A stretch of 56,673 bases of DNA from a virus. The notes under the pieces are model-generated. The model saw only the letters and a program-made list of their open reading frames with translations, was not told the DNA's origin and ran no database searches. Of the stretch, positions 27,784 to 35,499 are shown in pieces (the stretch's first letter is position 1; each line of letters starts with the position of its first letter). The position numbers and the translations under genes are program-made. The stretch is from positions 1 through 56,673 of IMG/VR virus record IMGVR_UViG_3300036851_000348. One strand, written 5' to 3'.

Positions 27784-28125
27784 ATGTCCCTCCTCTACCT
27801 CTCGCTGTTCCACGCGCTCAGGAACTCGACCGCGCCCGCGTTCCAATCGACCGCGTCCGATACTGCGGTCTTGCTGGCGCTGGAATCCACCAGCTTGCGC
27901 GAGTGGCAGTTCGCGACCTCGCGGGCCGTCCGCCTGGCCGAGAAAACGGGCGCCGACTACTACGTCAAATTCGGCACGTCGGACGTGGTCGCGGCGTCGA
28001 CCAACTCGATGCTGATCCTCGGCGGCACCGTCGAGGCGCACCGGGTCGACACCGGGCAGACCCACATCTCGCTCTACTCGTCGACCGACGTCACCGTGAA
28101 CATCTGTTTGGGAACTGGACAATAG
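27784..28125 (+). CDS. Hypothetical structural-region protein
   Basis: 113 residues, mixed alpha/beta: SLLYLSLFHALRNSTAPAFQSTASDTAVLLALES then EKTGADYYVKFGTSDVVAASTNSMLILGGTVE and THISLYSSTDVTVNICLG. This reads like a small beta-sandwich protein seen in podovirus structural regions. Function unknown. Confidence 0.65.
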   Translation: MSLLYLSLFHALRNSTAPAFQSTASDTAVLLALESTSLREWQFATSRAVRLAEKTGADYYVKFGTSDVVAASTNSMLILGGTVEAHRVDTGQTHISLYSSTDVTVNICLGTGQ

Positions 28126-28127
28126 CC

Positions 28128-28649
28128 ATGCCCGCACGCGGAATGACAAGCAACCTCCCGGCCTCGGTGCTGATCGCGATCGCGAAAGACCCGGACGGCT
28201 ACGAGAAGAAGCTCGCCGAGTTCGACGCGCGGCGCGAGGCCGCCGAGGCGGCGGAGGCGAAGGCCAAGGAGACGGCTGCCGCACTTGCCAACGAACGCGC
28301 CGAGTTCGAGGCGTGGCGCACCGAGGAAACCGCGCACATCAACGGATGGATGTTCGCCAACAAAGGCGAGGCGCGGAAGCTCGCCGAGGCGAACGCCGAC
28401 TTGGTGAACCGTCAAAACGCCGTCACGGTGCGCGAGCACGACCTCGCCGACCTCTCGACGCAACTGGCCGAGATAAGGCAGGCCCACGAGGTCTGGCGCG
28501 ACAAGCTCAACGCCCAGGCCGAGGCGCTGGCGACGCGCGACCGGAATTCCGCCAACCGCGAAAGCGCCGTCACCGCGCGCGAAACCGCCATCGCCGAGCG
28601 CGAGGCCAAGTTCGAGAACCGGCTGAAGCAATTCAACGCGGGGCTGTGA
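28128..28649 (+). CDS. Coiled-coil hypothetical protein
   Basis: 173 residues. After MPARGMTSNLPASVLIAIAKDPDGYEKKLAEFDARREAAEAAEAKAKE comes an almost continuous heptad helix to the end, with repeated ..RxxAVTxREx.. blocks (RQNAVTVREHDLA, RESAVTARETAIA). Such proteins occur beside podovirus structural genes. Function unknown. Its stop overlaps the next start (GTGA). Confidence 0.7.
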   Translation: MPARGMTSNLPASVLIAIAKDPDGYEKKLAEFDARREAAEAAEAKAKETAAALANERAEFEAWRTEETAHINGWMFANKGEARKLAEANADLVNRQNAVTVREHDLADLSTQLAEIRQAHEVWRDKLNAQAEALATRDRNSANRESAVTARETAIAEREAKFENRLKQFNAGL

Positions 28650-28840
28650 AAGTGGCTCAAGTGCGTATCTATCGGGACGAATGGTGGCCGGTGCCAAGCT
28701 ACGAGCGTGAGCTCGACGGTTACGAGTTCTATGGCCCTATCGTAGAGGTGCCGGACGCAGTGCTGGCGGAATACGACGCCGCCGAGGAACGCTTCAACGC
28801 TGCGGCCAATGCGTTGGCCGACTACGCCGCGGATAAATGA
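28646..28840 (+). CDS. Small hypothetical protein (GTG start)
   Basis: 64 residues: VRIYRDEWWPVPSYERELDGYEFYGPIVEVPDAVLAEYDAAEERFNAA. The pattern of Trp-Trp-Pro, then a helix starting VPDAVLAEYDAA occurs in small phage proteins. GTG overlaps the previous stop and its stop overlaps the next ATG (both 4 nt). Function unknown. Confidence 0.65.
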   Translation: MKVAQVRIYRDEWWPVPSYERELDGYEFYGPIVEVPDAVLAEYDAAEERFNAAANALADYAADK

Positions 28841-29502
28841 TCCACGTCGTCCTGATGGCGGGCGGGCTCGGCACCCGCCTGCATCCCTTGACGCTCCACG
28901 CCCCCAAGCCGCTCCTTAACGTCGGTGGCAAGCCGATCCTGCAAACCATCGTCGAGCGCTTCGCGGCGCAAGGCTTCCGGCGCTTCACGATGGCGGTAAA
29001 CTATAAGCGCGAGCTGATCGAAGGCTATTTCCAGAATGGCACCCGCTTCGGCGTCAAGATTGATTATGTCCGGGAGACCGAGCCCTTGGGCACCGGCGGC
29101 GCGCTGCGTCTCATCAAGCCGCCGACGGGGCCGTTCATCGTGGCGAATGCCGACGTGCTGACCGACCTCAAGTACGGTCCCCTCATGGAGTTCCACGCGC
29201 GCAGCAATTGCCAGGCGACCCTGTGCCTCGCGCTTCATCAGTACCAGTGCCCCTATGGCGTCGCCGAGGCCCAGGACGAGCGATTGGTTAACGTCAGGGA
29301 AAAACCGATATTCTCCTACCCGGTGAACGCCGGCATTTACGTGCTCAACCCTTCGGCGTTAGAAATCGCGCCACACGGACGGTTCGACATGCCCGATCTC
29401 ATAGAGAAGCTCAGGCCCGACGTGGCGGCGTTCGGGATCGAGGATTTCTGGGAAGACGTGGGAAATTTCGAGGCGCTCGAAAGAGCGAGGGCGGGAGCAT
29501 GA
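28837..29502 (+). CDS. Sugar-1-phosphate nucleotidylyltransferase
   Basis: 221 residues. MAGGLGTRLHPLT followed by PKPLLNVGGKPIL is the NTP-binding signature of the RmlA/GlmU superfamily. The segment NYKRELIEGYFQNGTRFGVKIDYVRETEPLGTGGAL resembles PtmE-type glucosamine-1-phosphate guanylyltransferases of the legionaminic acid pathway. It would make an activated sugar (GDP- or other NDP-linked). The next sugar gene is the CMP-sugar synthetase at 30175. Confidence 0.85.
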   Translation: MIHVVLMAGGLGTRLHPLTLHAPKPLLNVGGKPILQTIVERFAAQGFRRFTMAVNYKRELIEGYFQNGTRFGVKIDYVRETEPLGTGGALRLIKPPTGPFIVANADVLTDLKYGPLMEFHARSNCQATLCLALHQYQCPYGVAEAQDERLVNVREKPIFSYPVNAGIYVLNPSALEIAPHGRFDMPDLIEKLRPDVAAFGIEDFWEDVGNFEALERARAGA

Positions 29503-29957
29503 CGATATACATCCCTATCGAGGCGCTCGGCACCGGCCCGGTGGGCGGCGGCGGTGTGAGCGAATGGCGCGGTGCCTGTGCAAAGTGCCATAGGCCGATG
29601 ACGGCTGGACATGCGTGCGGTGTCAGTCTCGAAACGCTCCGGCGCGCCAAGGCGATCTTCGACGCGCAGCCGATGCCTGATCTGGTGGTCCGAAACTATC
29701 AGGGCCGGACTTGGATCGAGGCCAGCCAACCCGCCCCCGCTGGCTTCGAGGACGAGCCGGCGGAAGATGACGGCGCTACCGGGCAGGACTGCACGGACTT
29801 CTCGACGGCGAGCTACATCATGGACGCGGGCGTTCCCGTCCCGATTGCGACCGCCGCCGAATTCAAGGCCGGCGCCGTTCTCGCCCGCGCCATTTCCCAG
29901 CCGCGCGACTGCGATGGCGGAAGGCTGGCGGAACTGGGGATGGGGGAAGGCGAGTGA
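29499..29957 (+). CDS. Hypothetical protein with CxxC
   Basis: 152 residues. CAKCHRPMTAGHAC near residue 27 could bind zinc; acidic middle (EDEPAEDDGATGQD). No family recognised. Coupled by ATGA to the nucleotidylyltransferase gene and by a GTGA-type overlap to the next gene. Confidence 0.6.
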   Translation: MTIYIPIEALGTGPVGGGGVSEWRGACAKCHRPMTAGHACGVSLETLRRAKAIFDAQPMPDLVVRNYQGRTWIEASQPAPAGFEDEPAEDDGATGQDCTDFSTASYIMDAGVPVPIATAAEFKAGAVLARAISQPRDCDGGRLAELGMGEGE

Positions 29958-30178
29958 AGGACCATTTCGAGCAGATCATCGAGATGAAGGGCCGCATAGC
30001 GGCGGCGCGCGCCGGGACGCAAACGCCGGAAGAGGTGCGCGACATCACCTACGATACCGTGCGGCTTGCGCTCGACAACATGGGGCTGTTCATGGGCGAG
30101 GTCTCGCGCGTCATCCTCAACATGCACGAGCGGATTCAGGAACTCGAAGCGCGCGACGCCGGAGAGACGAGACATTGA
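29954..30178 (+). CDS. Small helical protein
   Basis: 74 residues, helical: HFEQIIEMKGRIAAARAGTQTPEEVRDITYDTVRLALDNMG and a coiled-coil end (RVILNMHERIQELEARDA). GTG start. Its stop overlaps the TTG start of the CMP-sugar synthetase. Function unknown. Confidence 0.6.
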   Translation: MKDHFEQIIEMKGRIAAARAGTQTPEEVRDITYDTVRLALDNMGLFMGEVSRVILNMHERIQELEARDAGETRH

Positions 30179-30795
30179 CAGTCTTGGGCGTGATCCTGGC
30201 AAGAGGCGGCAGTCGCAGAATTCCGAGGAAGAACCTCGCCATGCTGGGCGGCTACCCGCTGATCGTCTGGACCATCATGGCGGGACGGAGCGCCCAGCAC
30301 CTCGACAAGCTTGTGGTCTCGTCCGACGACGTGGAGATCCTCCATGTCGCGCGGCGCTGGGGCGCGGAACCCTTGGTGCGGCCCGGCGAATTCGCGTCCG
30401 ACGAGGCGAAATCGTATCCGGCGATCCTGCATGCGCTCGATAGTCAGCCCAGGCCATTTGACCACGTCTGCCTCCTTCAGCCGACCTCGCCGCTGCGCTC
30501 CGCCTTCGACGTCGATTGCTGCCTGACTGCGGTTCTCGCGATGAACGTGGTCGGCGTGATCCCGGCGGTCGTCAGCGCGCAAGAGAACCGCGACAACCCG
30601 AACGGCGCGATCTATGTCGGACGGGCGGATTGGCTCCGGGATTCGTGGGCGACGTGGCAACCGGGCGCGGCCCTGCCGTTCGACGAGCCGAGCATCCCGC
30701 GCTATTACATGCCGGCGTCGCGCTCGATCGACATCGACACGCCCGAGGATTTCGCCGAGGCGGAGCGGACGATAGAGAGGATCATGGCGGCGTGA
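30175..30795 (+). CDS. CMP-nonulosonate (sialic/legionaminic/pseudaminic) synthetase
   Basis: 206 residues. ILARGGSRRIPRKNLAMLGGYPLIVWTI (from residue 8) is the CTP-binding motif of CMP-NeuAc synthetase-type enzymes; VSSDDVEI, RPGEFASDEA, LLQPTSPLR and IDIDTPEDF complete the fold. The reaction activates a nine-carbon sugar with CTP. TTG start overlaps the previous stop. Together with the nucleotidylyltransferase and PseA-type amidotransferase it points to a nonulosonic acid pathway; the condensing synthase is absent, so host intermediates are probably used. Confidence 0.85.
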   Translation: MTVLGVILARGGSRRIPRKNLAMLGGYPLIVWTIMAGRSAQHLDKLVVSSDDVEILHVARRWGAEPLVRPGEFASDEAKSYPAILHALDSQPRPFDHVCLLQPTSPLRSAFDVDCCLTAVLAMNVVGVIPAVVSAQENRDNPNGAIYVGRADWLRDSWATWQPGAALPFDEPSIPRYYMPASRSIDIDTPEDFAEAERTIERIMAA

Positions 30796-31007
30796 CGAAA
30801 GAAGACATCCGCTGCTGGGACGACACGGTGGAGGTGGTCGAGGTGCGCGGCCCGGTCCATGTCGCGAAGTTTCCCGAGAGCGACAAGCCGTCGAGCCTGC
30901 TGCACTGCAATTTCTGCGGCTCGACGTTCTTCCAGAAGTACGAGGATGGCCTCGTCTGCGTCTGCACGAAGAAGGGCGATGGCCCGCTCATGGTGCTGAA
31001 CGCATGA
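30792..31007 (+). CDS. Small zinc-ribbon-like protein
   Basis: 71 residues: CNFCGSTFFQKYEDGLVCVC supplies four Cys of a zinc ribbon, preceded by an acidic strand part (DDTVEVVEVRGPVHVAKFPES). GTG overlaps the CMP-sugar synthetase stop. Function unknown. Confidence 0.6.
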   Translation: MTKEDIRCWDDTVEVVEVRGPVHVAKFPESDKPSSLLHCNFCGSTFFQKYEDGLVCVCTKKGDGPLMVLNA

Positions 31008-31276
31008 CCTCCAAGGGATCGCCCGCCCCTCCGGGGCCGCTCACCGCGCTCGCCGCCGCCGAGGCCAAGATCCAGGAGCTCGGCCGGGACATTTGCGCCG
31101 AGCTTCCCGGCTTCGCCTTCGCGGTCCTGATCGCGACCCCGGACGGCGGCTACGTCACCAAGGGGACGAACCTCAACGCGCAAGCGCTGGTTTCGCTGCT
31201 TCTCACCCAGGCCAACAACGTGGTGATCGGGGCGGACGCGCCGGCCGGGAAGCTGGCGAAGGGAAGTACGCATTGA
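31004..31276 (+). CDS. Hypothetical protein with shared GSPAPPGP segment
   Basis: 90 residues: SKGSPAPPGPLTALAAAEAKIQELGRDICAELPGF then a strand-rich part. The DNA for GSPAPPGP lies in a 26-bp exact repeat shared with the gene at 36001. Its stop overlaps the TTG start of the radical SAM gene. Function unknown. Confidence 0.55.
   Translation: MTSKGSPAPPGPLTALAAAEAKIQELGRDICAELPGFAFAVLIATPDGGYVTKGTNLNAQALVSLLLTQANNVVIGADAPAGKLAKGSTH
31015..31040 (+). repeat. 26-bp direct repeat, copy 1
   Basis: Exact match to 36069-36094, in the same reading frame, encoding GSPAPPGP near the N-terminus of two otherwise unrelated proteins. Confidence 0.9.
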
Positions 31277-32229
31277 ACCCCTTCGCGACGCACTACGACC
31301 GCTGCAACACCGGCACCAACGCGGCGAAGCGCGAAACCCTCGCCGACTTCCCGCACCTCGTCGACATCGAGCTGACGAACGCCTGCAACTTCCGCTGCCT
31401 GATGTGCCCGACGGGAAACCTTTCGCTGAAGCGGCCGGCCGGCTTCATGGCCGCCGCGACGTTCGCCCGCATCGTCGACCAGTGCGCGCCCCACACGACG
31501 GCGCTCCGCTTCATCGGCTGGGGCGAGCCGCTGCTGCATCCCGAGCTGGTGCAATTCGTCTGGGACGCCGACGCGGCGTGCTTGCCGACCCACATCAACA
31601 CGAACGGCTCGAAGCTGACCCAGGATATGGCGCGAAGCCTGATCTTGGCCGGGCTGTCCTCGATCAAGTTCAGCTTCCAGGGCGTCGACCGCGCGAGCTA
31701 CCGCGCGATGCGGAACGTTGATTTCTTCGAGCCGCTCCTCGCCGTCATCCGCATGGTGCACGAGATGCGCGGCTCGCGCCTGCGTCCGTTCATCCAGGTG
31801 TCGACCACGACGACCGACGAGACGCCGGAGGAAATCGAGTTCTTCAAGCGGCGCGTCGCGCCCTACGCCGACCACGTCACCGTCGGGCAAACCGTCTTCG
31901 GCCACATGGACCTGGGCGCGGCGCGGCTCTCGGCGGTCGACAAGGCGCGCTTGGTTAAGTTCGCCAAGGCCGAGGACGCGACGAAGCTCCGCCACCCCGA
32001 GCCGTGCCCCGAGGTCAACGACAAGCTCACGATCCAATGGGACGGGAGCGTCCGGGTGTGCTGCAACGATTTCGAAGGCGTGACCGATCTCGGGAACGTC
32101 AACGATCGCCCGCTGGCGGACATCTGGCGGGCGGAAGTCATCGAGGCCTACCGCGAGCGGCTCGCGCGCGACGAATACTCGGGCCCGCTGTGCGGGACGT
32201 GTTTCCACTACATGGAAGGCACGGCGTGA
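31273..32229 (+). CDS. Radical SAM/SPASM enzyme
   Basis: 318 residues, TTG start. NACNFRCLMCP provides the CxxxCxxC [4Fe-4S] site (C38, C42, C45), with the GWGEPLLHPEL (GGEP-like) SAM motif and INTNGSKL following. The C-terminus has a SPASM-type Cys set: PEPCPEV, RVCCNDFEG, LGNVNDRPLADIW, GPLCGTCFHY. SPASM enzymes modify peptides or sugars by radical chemistry. It lies between the CMP-sugar synthetase and PseA-type genes, so a sugar or virion glycoprotein substrate is plausible (inference). Confidence 0.88.
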   Translation: MNPFATHYDRCNTGTNAAKRETLADFPHLVDIELTNACNFRCLMCPTGNLSLKRPAGFMAAATFARIVDQCAPHTTALRFIGWGEPLLHPELVQFVWDADAACLPTHINTNGSKLTQDMARSLILAGLSSIKFSFQGVDRASYRAMRNVDFFEPLLAVIRMVHEMRGSRLRPFIQVSTTTTDETPEEIEFFKRRVAPYADHVTVGQTVFGHMDLGAARLSAVDKARLVKFAKAEDATKLRHPEPCPEVNDKLTIQWDGSVRVCCNDFEGVTDLGNVNDRPLADIWRAEVIEAYRERLARDEYSGPLCGTCFHYMEGTA

Positions 32230-32390
32230 GCCAGCGAGACGAACCCGGTTGCTTCCCGGTTCTCGTCGGGCTGTTGGCAATGGCGGGCGTGATCTTTGCC
32301 GTCTATCTCGTCATGACCGAACTGGCCGCCCTGCACCAAAACTGCACACAGGTCCCGGCGTGCGCGGCTGAACTGGCAAAAGCGCGATGA
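32226..32390 (+). CDS. 54-residue single-span membrane protein
   Basis: CFPVLVGLLAMAGVIFAVYLVM is a membrane segment; the tail has two Cys (QNCTQVPAC). GTG overlaps the radical SAM stop and its own stop overlaps the next ATG. Function unknown. Confidence 0.6.
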   Translation: MSQRDEPGCFPVLVGLLAMAGVIFAVYLVMTELAALHQNCTQVPACAAELAKAR

Positions 32391-33634
32391 CCTACCCGCC
32401 GCTGTGGCCCGCTTCCGTCGAATCCCGCGTCCGCGCCGAGGCCCGCAACCTCGACCCCCAGGAGCGCCCCGACCATGTGCAGTTCTGTACCCGCTGCGTC
32501 ATATCCAATCAGCGGCCGCGGATTGTGTTCGACGCCGAGGGAATCTGCTCCGCCTGCCGGCTCGCCGAACAGCGGCCAGACATCGATTGGGAAGTACGTG
32601 AGGGGAAACTACGCACTCTTCTCGGCAAACACCGCAGGCCCTTGGGCTACGATGTCATCGTCCCGTGCAGCGGAGGAAAGGATTCGGCCACCGTCGCGCA
32701 CCGGCTGAAGCACGAGTTCGGGATGCGCCCGCTGTGCGTCAAGTTCGCGCCCTTCATCTACACCGGCATCGGCCGCAAGAACTGGGAGCGCTTCGCCCAC
32801 GCCGGGTTCGACTGCGAGGAGTTTTTCCCGAACGGCCTCCTGCACCGGCGACTGGCGCGTCTTGCGTTCGAGTATTTGGGCGACCCGTTCCAGCCGTTCG
32901 TCTACGGCCAGCTCGCCTATCCGGTGCAGGCCGCGGTGCGCGAGGGCGTGAAGCTGATATTCGGCGCGGAAAATGGCGAGGGGACGTATGGAGGCGATAC
33001 CTCTGCCAACGACAAGCCGTGCTGGGACTTCAAGGACTGGGACCGGATTTACCTCAAGGGCATGGGCATCACGCGGCTGCTACACTTGGGGAAGGACGCG
33101 GGTGCCTTCACCGAGGAGGACGCGCGCGGCTTGGCCGAGGCCTACCGCCTGCCGCCGCCCGAGAAGCTCACCGGCCTCGCCTACCACTGGTTCGCCCACT
33201 ACAAGGACCACCACCCGCAGGCGAATTACTACTACGCGGCCGAGCATACCGGCTTCGAGACCAACGACGAAAGATCGGAAGGCACCTACTCGAAGTACGC
33301 GAGCCTCGACGACAAGCTCGACGGGCTCCACTACTACATGGGGTTCATCAAGTTCGGGATCGGTAGAGCGACCTCGGACGCGGCGCACGAGATCAGGGAC
33401 GGCGAGATCACGCGCGACGAGGGGATCGCGCTGGTCGACCGCTTCGACGGCGAGTTCCCCAAGAAGCATTTCTCCGAGTGCCTCGACTATCTCGGGCTGG
33501 ACGAGCCGCAGTTCTGGAAAGTGGTGGACCGCTATCGCTCCAAGGCGGTGTGGTCGCCCAACGGGCAGGTGATCGGGAAAGAGAAGTTTTCCGACCCGCG
33601 GCTGTGGACGCTGCGCTACAAGGTGGCGGCATGA
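32387..33634 (+). CDS. PseA/WbpG-type N-acetyl sugar amidotransferase
   Basis: 415 residues. Two CxxC pairs (C34/C37 in FCTRC, C54/C57 in CSAC) precede the PP-loop SGGKDS (95-100). EFGMRPLCVKF, GIGRKNWERFAHAGFDCEEFFPNG and IFGAENGEGTYGG follow the WbpG/PseA family. These PP-loop enzymes use ATP and ammonia to turn a sugar N-acetyl group into an acetamidino group in pseudaminic or legionaminic acids and in O-antigen sugars. Full length for the family. No HisH/HisF-type glutaminase partner is nearby. Confidence 0.87.
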   Translation: MTYPPLWPASVESRVRAEARNLDPQERPDHVQFCTRCVISNQRPRIVFDAEGICSACRLAEQRPDIDWEVREGKLRTLLGKHRRPLGYDVIVPCSGGKDSATVAHRLKHEFGMRPLCVKFAPFIYTGIGRKNWERFAHAGFDCEEFFPNGLLHRRLARLAFEYLGDPFQPFVYGQLAYPVQAAVREGVKLIFGAENGEGTYGGDTSANDKPCWDFKDWDRIYLKGMGITRLLHLGKDAGAFTEEDARGLAEAYRLPPPEKLTGLAYHWFAHYKDHHPQANYYYAAEHTGFETNDERSEGTYSKYASLDDKLDGLHYYMGFIKFGIGRATSDAAHEIRDGEITRDEGIALVDRFDGEFPKKHFSECLDYLGLDEPQFWKVVDRYRSKAVWSPNGQVIGKEKFSDPRLWTLRYKVAA

Positions 33635-33708
33635 CCGACGTCCTTCTGTTCCGCCTGTGGCTCCGCCACGTCGTCCGCGAGGTGAGGGGAATATGGCGAA
33701 GCGCGTGA
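33631..33708 (+). CDS. 25-residue micro-ORF
   Basis: MTDVLLFRLWLRHVVREVRG... , one basic amphipathic helix. ATG overlaps the amidotransferase stop (ATGA) and the end overlaps the next micro-gene. Its 3' part carries GTGAGGGGAAT, the ribosome-binding site of that gene. Likely a coupler; function unknown. Confidence 0.45.
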   Translation: MTDVLLFRLWLRHVVREVRGIWRSA

Positions 33709-33806
33709 AGCGGAAGCCGAAGCGCAAGTCCAAGCCGTCGCGCAAGCAGATCGACGCGGCGCTCCGGTTTCAGGCGCCGCTCGGGCCGAAGCCCGGCCGC
33801 TCGTGA
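33693..33806 (+). CDS. Lys/Arg-rich 37-residue protein
   Basis: MAKRVKRKPKRKSKPSRKQIDAA then LRFQAPLGPKPGRS. Very basic N-terminal half, GAGGGGA 5 nt before the ATG. Similar in style to the 33-residue basic protein at 1626. Candidate nucleic-acid-binding peptide; charge is the only evidence. Confidence 0.5.
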   Translation: MAKRVKRKPKRKSKPSRKQIDAALRFQAPLGPKPGRS

Positions 33807-33847
33807 AGCGCGCCATCCTGGAGGCGGGTATTCCGGTGCGGCTGTGA
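33803..33847 (+). CDS. 14-residue micro-ORF bridging two genes
   Basis: VKRAILEAGIPVRL: starts in a GTGA overlap with the basic protein and stops in a GTGA overlap with the gene at 33844, the same double coupling as the frame at 8905. GGAGGCGG inside it can serve the next start. Probably a translational coupler. Confidence 0.35.
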   Translation: MKRAILEAGIPVRL

Positions 33848-34095
33848 CGTTCGGCCTATTCCGCAAGCGGCCGGCAGCGGCGAAATGCTTCGGCCCGAAA
33901 GACTTCGTCCGGCACGAAGGCTGGAAGGGGCGGGGCGTCCTCGCGAAATTCGACGATTTGCACGGACTTGACATCTTGGTCGCGGACACAACGCCCGAGC
34001 ACAACGCCGACAACTTCGAGAAAACTTGGCACACCGACGCCGATGAAGTTCTGTTCCGGCGTGACAAGCGCATCATGCTCTACTGGCGGAAGTGA
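33844..34095 (+). CDS. Small hypothetical protein
   Basis: 83 residues, GTG start: CFGPKDFVRHEGWKGRGVLAKFDDLHGLDILVADTTPEHNADNFEKTWHTDADEVLFRRDKRIMLYWRK. Reads as a compact alpha/beta protein; no family recognised. Stop overlaps the GT2 GTG start. Confidence 0.6.
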   Translation: MTFGLFRKRPAAAKCFGPKDFVRHEGWKGRGVLAKFDDLHGLDILVADTTPEHNADNFEKTWHTDADEVLFRRDKRIMLYWRK

Positions 34096-34952
34096 CCCTC
34101 GAAAACCGCCTCGTCTCGGCCGCGCGGAGCGCGTGGTACGGAACCTACGAGCCGCTGCGCCTCGCCTGGGAGCGCTGCCGCTGCCGACGCGTGCTCGACA
34201 TCGACTGCAAGTCGCCCGGCCTCGCCGAGTGGTTCTGGACGGGGCACCGCAACCCGCTGGTGACGGTCTACATCCCGACCTACAACCGCTTCGAGATCCT
34301 GACCACGCGCGCCCTGCCCTCGGTGATGGGCCAGACCTACACGAATCTAGAGATCATCGTCGCGGATCATTCGTCGCCGGACGAGACCGGGAAGCGGGTG
34401 GCGGCGCTGGGGGACGGCCGGGTGCGCGCGCTCGACGTTCCGCGCAGGCGCCGCTACCCGCCCACGGCGGAGAACCATTGGCTGTGCGGGCCGGTCGACC
34501 CGGCCAATGCCGCTCTCCGGGCGGCGCGCGGCGCCTGGATAGCGAGAATCGACGACGACGACGAATGGACGCGGGATCACGTCGAGAAGCTGCTCAGGTC
34601 GGCACAGCGCAACAACCTCGAATTCATATCGAGCCACTACAAGCGCCAGTGGGCGGATGGTGCGGAGATCATCGGCCCGGACCGGGACATCGGCGGCACG
34701 CAGACCTGGCTCTACCGCAGTTACCTCAAGTTCATGCGCTACAACATCGACTGCTGGCGCAAGTCGCACGATCGCGTCAACGACATGGACCTCGCCGAGC
34801 GCTTTCGCAGAGCGGGAGTCCGCATCGGCTACCTCGACGACGTGACGTGCACCGTCTTTCCCCGCCCCGGCGAGAAGTTCGTCGGCTCCAAGGCGTATCT
34901 CGCCGACACGGCGAAGACGGAAGCGGCTTACTCTTTCGACGGTACGCCATGA
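34092..34952 (+). CDS. Family 2 glycosyltransferase
   Basis: 286 residues, GTG start. NPLVTVYIPTYNRFEIL and ALPSVMGQTYTNLEIIVADHSSPD are the opening of a GT-A GT2 fold; AALRAARGAWIARIDDDDEW carries the DxD metal site; the rest covers the acceptor part with RSYLKF and a second acidic motif NDMDLAERF. It would transfer a nucleotide-activated sugar made by the neighbouring enzymes to an acceptor such as LPS or a virion protein. No membrane segment. Confidence 0.87.
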   Translation: MTLENRLVSAARSAWYGTYEPLRLAWERCRCRRVLDIDCKSPGLAEWFWTGHRNPLVTVYIPTYNRFEILTTRALPSVMGQTYTNLEIIVADHSSPDETGKRVAALGDGRVRALDVPRRRRYPPTAENHWLCGPVDPANAALRAARGAWIARIDDDDEWTRDHVEKLLRSAQRNNLEFISSHYKRQWADGAEIIGPDRDIGGTQTWLYRSYLKFMRYNIDCWRKSHDRVNDMDLAERFRRAGVRIGYLDDVTCTVFPRPGEKFVGSKAYLADTAKTEAAYSFDGTP

Positions 34953-35188
34953 AATTCACCTTCGTCGCGCTGCTTCTGCCGCAGGGCAGCGGCGACACGG
35001 ACGCAGCTAAACGCGCACTGCAGGAGGCGCTGGCCCGAGCCGGCATTCCCGGCTGGTCGGGCGGCATCGGCGCGACCATCGCCGACATTCCCGAAGGCTT
35101 CGGCTACGTCGCCAAAGCCGTGACCGACGCCTCGGGCGAGATCATGGCCCTCATCGAACAAGACGGCTGGCCGCGCCTGCCGCAGTAA
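34949..35188 (+). CDS. Small hypothetical protein
   Basis: 79 residues: FTFVALLLPQGSGDTDAAKRALQEALARAGIPGWSGGIGATIADIPEGFGYVAKAV. A ferredoxin-like beta-alpha-beta pattern is possible. ATG overlaps the GT2 stop. Function unknown. Confidence 0.55.
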   Translation: MKFTFVALLLPQGSGDTDAAKRALQEALARAGIPGWSGGIGATIADIPEGFGYVAKAVTDASGEIMALIEQDGWPRLPQ

Positions 35189-35214
35189 ACCCAAAGGGCA
35201 ACGGCTCGCTTCTG

Positions 35215-35433
35215 ATGGCCGCCATCCCGTTCTGCCGAGCGCACTCGACTGAGCCGCTCGTCAGCATCAAGCGCCTGAGCAAAGTCGAAGTGGGCGACGT
35301 GTCGCGCGGCAGGTTTCGCGCCGTCTGGGCGTGCGGCTGCGCCCTCGAATTCACGCTCCGCGTCGAATGGGACGACGTTCTGCCCGAGCAGCGCCCCGCA
35401 CTCGAAGAACTATTTGCGCCTCAAGCGCACTGA
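35215..35433 (+). CDS. Small hypothetical protein
   Basis: 72 residues: AIPFCRAHSTEPLVSIKRLSKVEVGDVSRGRFRAVWACGCALEFTLRVEWDD, beta-rich with CRAH and CGC that might bind metal. Function unknown. Confidence 0.5.
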   Translation: MAAIPFCRAHSTEPLVSIKRLSKVEVGDVSRGRFRAVWACGCALEFTLRVEWDDVLPEQRPALEELFAPQAH

Positions 35434-35499
35434 AATCCCCCGGCGCGGGGCTTCGCGCCAACCCTCAGCAACCAGCACTAAGCAAAGGAACCAAGTGTC

